From: Branchiostoma floridae
Lineage: Eukaryota > Chordata > Leptocardii > Amphioxiformes > Branchiostomatidae
Direction of reading: 5' to 3'
Assembly (NCBI RefSeq): GCF_000003815.2
Contig: NC_049989.1
Span: forward strand, 12,401,276-12,465,275
Length of the DNA: 64,000 nt
The position numbers were made by a program, and so were the translations under genes. The number at the start of each line of letters is the position of its first letter. Position 1 is the stretch's first letter. Positions 58,201 to 64,000 of this stretch are shown piece after piece. Below the pieces are notes generated by a model. It saw only the letters and a list, made by a program, of their open reading frames with translations. It did no database searches and was not told where the DNA came from.

Positions 58201-61200
58201 ATGCCGACCTGTATAAATTTTTAAAATACGACCTGCTGCCCGCAATAGGATTTTCGCACTTAAATGTATACATTGTTACAGGTCACATTTTTGTTTTAGA
58301 TAGACCAAGTAGAGCTGCAGATGTCACAAGCCCGTTTGCGCCATGACATTTGAGTACTAACTCTGTCCTTGGTACTGATCTGCGTGTTCTTACTGTTATC
58401 CATTGGACTCCATTCTGCTAGAGTGGGCCGTTGGATGTAGGTCAAGTAATGAGTCACATCGTTCTTGTCAAAATACGTAGGTAGGGTAATTGTTTCTGGA
58501 CAAATTCAATCTGTACAAACTGTACATGCTTTCGTCTTTCAATGACGGAGATTTTATTATATACTGATGTATACTGTCCAAAAAAATCTTTTTCTTTTTT
58601 GGTCATCCTCAATTTTGGTGATGCATAATGGTACTCGGTAAAGTAGTGGGCTCACGTGACAACACCAACTTGCGCCACGCATTCGCAAAGTGACGCAAAC
58701 TGGCTCAAATCGGATAATTTTTGCTTGAATTTGCGTATTTTCTCGAATTTAAATTAAGAAAAAATTTGCAATTTGCAAAAAGGCGAAGAAGGTCACAATT
58801 TATACATTTAAATATCCTGTCTATGTTGCGTCAAGTGTTATAGATAAACATACTTTTATCACTGCAAATCTCTTTTCGTTGCTTTTTTCATTTTCTTATC
58901 ATAATTCAGCGACGCTTACGCCATCGTGAGATGCCACACGCATTATGATCACCTGGAATATGGTGGAGTTGGCGAAGGCGCTGACACACTCCGTCATATC
59001 AGGAACCTCCCACACGGCCATACTGAGGGGCGGGTACTCCACACACCGTCTCTTCACACTGAACCCTCTCAGGCCCAGCCGCTCATCACACGGCTTCTCT
59101 ACTATCTCTCCTGGTAAACAAACAAACAAACAAACAAACAAACAAACGTCAACCCTCCCACACGGCCATACTGAGGGGCGGGTACTCCACACACCGTCTC
59201 TTCACACTGAACCCTCTCAGGCCCAGCCGCTCATCACACGGCTTCTCTACTATCTCTCCTGGTAAACAAACAAACAAACAAACAAACAAACGTTAACCCT
59301 CCCACACGGCCATACTGAGGGGTGAGTACTCCACACACCGTCTCTTCACACTGAACCCTCTCAGGCCCAGCCGCTCATCACACGGCTTCTCTACTATCTC
59401 TCCTGGTAAACAAACAAACAAACAAACAAACAAACGTTAACCCTCCCACACGGCCATACTGAGGGGCGGGTACTCCACACACCGTCTCTTCACACTGAGG
59501 CTTCTCAGACCCAGCCGCTCGTTACACGGCTTCTCTACAAACAAACAAACAAACAAACAAACATACGTACATACATGCAGTAATGAAATATCCTATGTGG
59601 TAGAAACGACGGCCTTCCTTTCGAATTTCTTCGGCAGCCTAAGGCACTTATACCCGCTGACATAGATCATCATACCGCTCATGTGGAGTTGTCAAGCAAG
59701 TGGTTTGTAATAAACTTATGGCCTGCCATAACTGCCTTGGCTAAAAATTAAACGGCTGAATAAAACGGCTCCCAGTTCCGTATCCTTTATCCGATGTTGC
59801 TACAAAGCTCCGATTTAAGCCTTTCACATTTCCAAAGCGGGGCCCGGCCGCTCTAAGAAACGAAAAATTAAAATGTATGCCTAGAAATGTACACAAATCA
59901 TGCCCATGAGTCTTATTTTGACATTTTCGCGGGGATTTAATTTCTCGGTAGCGGGAAAAAGGACTTTTCGCGGTGGTTTTAATTTCGCGGTAACACCATA
60001 GACTGCAGTCTAATACCATGTAATAGAAAAATATTCGCGGTGGATTTAAGTTCGCGGTAAAGTGGTCGCCGCGAAAACCGCGAACATTAATCCACCACGA
60101 ACATTTCTGCATTTCATTTACAGTATTTTGGTGTATCTTATATCATTCTTCTTGCTCCAGAAAGCTGCAAGGCCGGGCCACGCTTTGGAAATGTGACGTA
60201 AGCCTTAGATGGAGTACTTCACGACTTGTGATTGGTCGATATGCATTGATGATATCACACGTAGCCAATCGGAGACTCACCTATAGGAGTTTCCTCCCAG
60301 TCCATCTCGTAGCTGCTCTCCCCCTTGCACGACTTGGTGGCAGGTTTACAGACGCGGCACGTGCTGCAGTCCGGACCCCGCCAGAAGGCCACGGAGTAGC
60401 CGTACTCTGGCATCTCCACTATCCCGCACTCACGGCTTGCCACCCGCCCAACATCCGCCTCCTCCCCGATACACGGGACCTGACAAGTCACGAGAAGGAC
60501 AAAATTTAATTTCTTCTATTAAAATAAAAAGGACATAACGTTACAGTACATAGTGGTGCCGTATTCAAGCAAAATGGCTTATATTCAGTCATTCAGGCTA
60601 ATATTATAGTCAGGGAAGTTGAACAAATACTTAACATGCAGTACGGTATACCAAATAATTTGATCTTGGAATTGAAGTTGGTATTCTGTAACATTAGTAA
60701 CCATATTCTGTTATTTTTTTTTGTAATCTACGGCATATGTTTGCTAATTTTACAGGTATTCTGTAACGTTATGATTTATAGCATGGTTGAGATTTTTTGG
60801 ACAAGGCTGAAAATTGTTGCGCGCGCGAACGTCATCCACAATCAAATCAACATGTCCCAACCTTTCATTCTTTTAAAGGCGCAACCCGCCGTACGTGCAA
60901 ATACGTGCTGTCTACGTGCCAAAACGTGGGCAAGCTTTTATCTAATTTTGGGATCGGTAAGTGGTAAGTACCGCCTCCGTACGAACTCGTAGGAAATCCG
61001 ACGGATTTTGGAGCACGCAGACACGCCATAGAAGTTTACGTGCAGGCAAAAATTTGTGCTTATGGGGTCGATTTGCGCTTAGCGGTATACCCAAGGCGAA
61101 CCTTAATTCGCTTTCGAGCCTTGTAGAAAAGTAAGAAAGTAATTTGTAGTACTCAAATTGCTTTCTGCCTTCTTACCACGGGTATTACTAAGAAATTCAA

Positions 61201-63328
61201 GTCAGAAAAGTAACGCACATTTTGCTGAAGACTCTAAAAGTTCCATCGTATGGGGTCGATTTGTGGTTGCCAAAGGGTTCGCTTAGCGGTTACCCCAGGC
61301 GAACCTTCATTCGCTTTCGAGCCTTGTAGAAAAGTAAGGAAGTAATTTTTAGTACTCAAATTGCTTTCTGCCTTCTCACCACGGGTATTACTATGAAATT
61401 CAAGTGATAAAAGTAACGCACATTTTGTTGAAGATTCTGAAATTTCCATATGCCATCGGGCTGCGGATTCGCCCCCCGTACGCGCCAGTACGTGCAACGC
61501 GCCTGCCATGTACAACCTGAACATTTTCATAAATACGTGGCGGACGTCCTCAAAAAAACGTACGGACAAATTGCACGTACTGCGGGTTCTGGTCTTAGCT
61601 TTTCTGACAACATCGTCATCCACGAATATACAGTACAGACATCGAAAAAATTTATGAACAGCTTTCTGGGCGCTATCTTATTGCTATAGTTGCAATCCTT
61701 TTGGAAAAGGCATGGTTCTTACAACGTTTCTGAGCAAATTATCATTATGGGCAAAGTGGCAGTGGTTACTAGCACATCCTTTCGCTATCGTACTTTACAG
61801 TTAGAAAAGAATCTCTCGGTTTGTTTGTTTAATGTTATGGTAACTGTTTCTGACATGATGATCTTGTTGTTGTTATTTAGGCAGGCAATCTCATATGTTG
61901 CCGGAACTTCACTGTTTTGTTGACGCATCATAAATACTATGATCCCGGAAATGAGGAACGGGGAGGACAGACACCATCTTTGTTGACACAACAATTCTCA
62001 CAGGTGTCCTGTCGTCTCTCTAAAGCTAAGGGCACATCCTGCCGTACGTACAATTTGTCCTTACGTTTTTTTGTGGAGGCTACGTCCGTCACGTATTTCT
62101 GAAAACGTTCAGGCTGTACAGGGTAGGCGCGTCGCCCGTACTGGCACGTACAGGGGGCGAATCCGAAGCCCGATGGCACAAAAAGTTTTGCCTGCACGTA
62201 ACGTTCTACGGCGTGTCTGCGTACTCCAAAATCCGTACGATTCCCTACGAGTTCGTACGGAGGCGGTACTTACTACTCTCCAAGCAGAGGTTAGGCTCCG
62301 GTTGTTTCTTAACGTTTTATCGGGCTTTCTATTTTTTAGTCGTTTTTATCGGGCTTTCTATTTTTTTTTTTATCATATCTTGCTGTGTCAAAACCTAACA
62401 GGCCGGTCACAACCCAAAAAAATGACAAAATAGAAAGCCCGATAAAAACGACTAAGAAAACGTCGTTAAAAAAACAGCCGGAGCCTAACCTCTGCTTGGA
62501 GAGTAGGTACTTACCACTTACCGATCCCCAAAGATTGCCCACGTTTTGGCACGTTAGACAACACGTATTTACACTACGGATAGGGACAGTTTACAGACAT
62601 AGTAGCGTGTTATGTCTCATTTTGTTGTAAATGTCAGTTGCAGACAGGTGAACGCCCTTGCCAAAAAATTACGTTTGAAAACCAAGCTTTAGTCTATAGT
62701 GCTTGCTTCATTACTTTATTTTGTGGTTTTGAATTTCTTGTTTTATAATACTTTTCGCTGTCAAAATGTTTTACCATGATTGGAGTGAAGCATTAAAATC
62801 CTTGTAAGTTTTTTTTTTTCTTATCAGCCTCCTTGGGTTAACGTTACTGGCCCCCCAAAAAAGCGAATATTGGAATAAGTCGACCAAAGAGTTACACATT
62901 TTCCAAAAAAAATGTCTTTTCAATATTTCATTCAGTCTATTTGGCCCATTTTTTGCATATACCAGTAACACAAGGAGTCGTCTAGAGACTGCTTGTTTGA
63001 ATCCATGACTTTTCCACTATTGCAGAGTCCATGTCTGTTCGACTAAAACAAAATCCATACTTTGTCCACTTAAACAACATCCATGCCTTCTCGACTAACA
63101 ATAAAATCTATGCCTTTTCGACTGATTTACAGCAACAACATTTGCTAGTAAAACGTTGATTAACACTAACCTCTGCTAAACCCGGGGCAGGGGTTTCCGA
63201 CCACAGATACCCATCAGCCTCTTCGCGCCGACAGGTATGTTGCAGAACGGGGTTGACTGCGAAGGTCGCGTCTTTGACGGGGGGTGGTTCTGTCGACGGC
63301 AAGTTTACATCATAGCCGCTTCCCGGGT
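46916..63328 (-). CDS. Adhesion-class G protein-coupled receptor, 21 exons, 5' end not found
   Basis: Exons, 5' to 3': 63328-63171, 60479-60281, 59110-58953, 58463-58362, 57750-57642, 57276-56798, 56191-56027, 55602-55453, 54983-54904, 54475-54376, 53503-53416, 52598-52463, 52052-51767, 51388-51343, 51049-50955, 50561-50428, 49918-49768, 49220-49109, 48845-48779, 48197-47998, 47550-46916. All junctions are GT-AG and all phases agree, giving about 1,215 residues. The least certain acceptor is at 58464. Order: hormone-receptor-type cysteine domains, GAIN domain, GPS proteolysis site, seven transmembrane segments, and a cytoplasmic tail of about 165 residues rich in Ser/Asp/Glu. The receptor should sit in the plasma membrane, self-cleave at the GPS and signal through a tethered agonist, as known for the class. 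The first exon found starts at an acceptor, so signal peptide and further exons lie upstream. Ligand and subfamily unknown. Confidence 0.9.
50146..50390. repeat. (TG)n/(GCGTGT)n microsatellite in a GPCR intron
   Basis: Alternating purine-pyrimidine tract with TGTG and GCGCGC segments; open frames across it on both strands are repeat translations. Confidence 0.95.
50955..51388 (-). other. GPS motif exons (autoproteolysis site) of the adhesion GPCR
   Basis: Exons 51388-51343 and 51049-50955 encode [19 protein letters not shown] followed by [15 protein letters not shown]. The four cysteines, two tryptophans and the His-Leu/Thr cleavage site of a competent GPS are all present. The exon before (52052-51767) carries the GAIN signature [10 protein letters not shown] ... 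[13 protein letters not shown]. Confidence 0.9.
52261..52412. repeat. (CA)n/(GA)n microsatellite in a GPCR intron
   Basis: CA repeats with an internal GAGAGA run at about 52297-52314. Confidence 0.95.
52757..53083. mobile_element. Outer hairpin element with a nested MITE
   Basis: Outer ends: ACATTTCCAAACTCGG ... GCCCGGTCGGGC on the left and GCCCGGTCGGGCCCCGG ... TTTGGAAATATG on the right. Inside, at 52808-52969, sits a copy of the TACTGTAAATGCA MITE in reverse orientation. A similar nested pair is at 59828-60196. Confidence 0.75.
53182..53393. mobile_element. MITE, TIR TACTGTAAATGCA, copy 3
   Basis: TACTGTAAATGCATTGAAG at 53182 and TGCATTTACAGTA ending at 53393, with the TTCGCGG/CCGCGAA interior of the family. 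It ends just before a coding exon of the GPCR (53416-53503). Confidence 0.88.
53548..53962. mobile_element. Large foldback element, arms of about 170 nt
   Basis: ACAGGTTGTTTCGCAACAAT near 53549 faces ATTGTTGCGAAACAACCTGT ending at 53960. Inside, TCGCAACAAG/CTTGTTGCGA, CTAATAGTATTAGAAATCG and CCTAACATAATTATAC pair with the other arm. Lies in a GPCR intron. Confidence 0.85.
54493..54713. mobile_element. MITE, TIR TACTGTAAATGCA, copy 4
   Basis: TACTGTAAATGCATTTAAG at 54493 to GCATTTTACAGTA at 54713. The left end is 18 bp from the start of the 54376-54475 coding exon. Confidence 0.87.
56277..56498. mobile_element. TIR element, CCCCTTTCCACTAG
   Basis: CCCCTTTCCACTAGGACGGC on the left and GCCGCCTAGTGGAAAGGG on the right, with CGCGCTCTCTGTGAC/GTCGCAGTGAGAGCGC just inside. 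Non-coding. Confidence 0.78.
58975..59570. repeat. Partial exon in four tandem copies with (AAAC)n spacers
   Basis: A unit of about 145 bp, from CCTCCCACACGGCCATACTG through CTCTACTATCTCTCCTGG into an (AAAC)n tract, occurs at about 59008-59150, 59151-59294, 59295-59440 and 59441-59565. The first is the 5' part of the real GPCR exon 59110-58953. The others keep the splice acceptor and open frame, but the fourth has diverged (GGCTTCTCAGACCCAGCC) and lost its acceptor region. Confidence 0.88.
59828..60196. mobile_element. Outer hairpin element with nested MITE, second case
   Basis: ACATTTCCAAAGCGGGGCCC on the left and CGGGCCACGCTTTGGAAATG on the right enclose a 5'-truncated TACTGTAAATGCA-family MITE (about 59922-60125, right end TTTACAGTA). 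Confidence 0.72.
61061..61449. repeat. Two-copy tandem repeat, period about 188 bp
   Basis: TATGGGGTCGATTTG ... CTTAGCGGT ... TTCGCTTTCGAGCCTTGTAG ... ACCACGGGTATTACTA ... AGTAACGCACATTTTG occurs twice, starting at 61061 and 61249. It is embedded between fragments of the CTAAGGGCACAAC element. Confidence 0.85.
62026..62600. mobile_element. CTAAGGGCACAAC-family element interrupted by a hairpin MITE
   Basis: Left end CTAAGGGCACATCCTGCCGT at 62026; the body resembles 43334-43636. At 62274-62505 a MITE with exact TACTCTCCAAGCAGAGG / CCTCTGCTTGGAGAGTA ends is inserted within the CGGTACTTAC ... segment, so it is the younger insertion. Confidence 0.78.
62274..62505. mobile_element. Hairpin MITE, TIR TACTCTCCAAGCAGAGG, nested copy
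   Basis: Terminal 17-bp inverted repeats are perfect, followed by TTAGGCTCCGG/CCGGAGCCTAA. The interior contains ATCGGGCTTTCTATTTTTT words in both orientations (GAAAGCCCGAT). Confidence 0.88.
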
Positions 63329-63820
63329 CTAGATATAAAGTATATAATAAAAGCGGGTTTATCCCAAGGAAAGAATAGGTTTGTTTGTAGTGATTGGCCC
63401 ACAGCATGTTAGTTTCATGGATCGCGCTCATTAGTTTTCGCCTGACTTGAAACAAGACCTTTTTTCCCTTCGGAGATGGTCGAGAGCAAACCGTACACCA
63501 CCCATATTGACATTTCCTAATAGCTTTGAAAAGATACTGGGTATTTGCATTCCGTAGTCGAGTAAATATACAACCAAGTGAGGCTATTTATATTGTCTAT
63601 ACATCTTTAAGACTTCATTTGTTCAGATACTCGTAGTGGCTAGTGTCACATAGAGTGGAAAGTTTCCTTCTTTTGGTAGCAAGGTATATTTTTACATTGT
63701 TTCCCCTTTAAACGTTGCCACAATTGTGACACTTCCTCGAACACGGTACCGTGACGGTGTCTTCATTTTATGTCACTCCCGAAAGACAGGTGCAGCCGCA
63801 ACGGAGATGTCCTAAAGCCC

Positions 63821-64000
63821 CCTTTACAAATCAAAAATTTAGCTCGGCCGAGTTGTCAGCGAGCTCTGAATTACGAGGAGGCATGAACCTGATGCCTACG
63901 AACAAATGACAGAGTTTCTTCTTCAGCATCAGGGTCATACCTCCTCGTAATTTAGAGCTCGCTGACAACTCGGCCGAGCTAAATTTTTGATTTGTAAAGG
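63821..64000. mobile_element. Hairpin MITE reaching the window edge
   Basis: CCTTTACAAATCAAAAATTT ... GAGTTGTCAGCGAGCTC at 63821 is matched by GAGCTCGCTGACAACTCGGC ... AAATTTTTGATTTGTAAAGG ending exactly at 64000. Arms of about 70 nt. The flank 63329-63820 shows no exon I could identify. Confidence 0.88.

Larger units (their letters stand above)
56798..63328 (-). other. Extracellular exons of the adhesion GPCR: tandem HormR-like domains
   Basis: The first two exons join to give [38 protein letters not shown] and WRGPDCSTC, a typical hormone-receptor (HormR) cysteine pattern. The end of the second and the third exon give another: [29 protein letters not shown] and [11 protein letters not shown] third, less complete one spans the 57.7- and 57.2-kb exons (NVCPPETTF ... 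[18 protein letters not shown]). The 56798-57276 exon also holds a polybasic run, HRRRRWSEE, that could be a proprotein-convertase site, and several N-glycosylation sequons. Confidence 0.75.

Noticed and set aside
58362-58495. Acceptor at 58496 for the GPCR exon ending at 58362
   Set aside because: Its phase does not match the preceding exon (phase 0) and would create a stop; the acceptor at 58464 keeps the frame.

Overview
This window looks like animal nuclear DNA. Genes are split by GT-AG introns, intergenic space is wide and AT-leaning, microsatellites and small hairpin transposons are abundant, and there are two assembly gaps (7918-8299 and 22119-22774). Two gene models (a Pointed/SAM protein and a 21-exon adhesion GPCR) and the density of small inverted-repeat elements suggest an invertebrate deuterostome. 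An amphioxus (Branchiostoma) genome is my best guess, by inference and not by any search.

Layout. 0-3.5 kb: a diverged direct repeat, a possible terminal exon, and a two-exon gene for a 94-residue basic protein (minus) whose intron carries a tandem satellite. 3.5-11 kb: no gene I can support, one gap, small repeats. 11.2-26.2 kb: a tandem array, all on the plus strand, of small single-exon genes that I do not recognise. Six encode proteins of 99-126 residues sharing an N-terminal NEPSR-type motif, two halves each with H-x4-C ... C-x-C, and usually a C-terminal NEP/NETSRR. Two more encode 56-residue relatives that keep the NEP/NET motifs but lose the cysteine core. Two further starts look related (one runs into the gap). 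Most have a compact promoter: CCAAT box, TATA box about 80-105 nt before the ATG, and upstream GAA/TTC arrays matching the heat-shock element. 26-34 kb: mostly repeats. 34.1-37.2 kb: a three-exon gene (plus) for a 118-residue protein that is little more than a Pointed (PNT/SAM) domain. 37.2-39.8 kb: repeats. 39.8-43.2 kb: a 564-codon open frame (minus), a probable second minus-strand coding exon, and a divergent first exon (plus). 43.2-46.9 kb: transposon-derived repeats. 46.9-63.3 kb: an adhesion-class GPCR (minus), 21 exons, all GT-AG with matching phases, 5' end outside what I could trace.

The array at 11-26 kb is the most interesting part. It reads as a lineage-expanded, intronless, TATA-driven gene family with putative heat-shock-factor sites, encoding small intracellular proteins that could bind two zinc ions. 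None of this has been tested here; the family name, inducibility and metal binding are inferences from the sequence.
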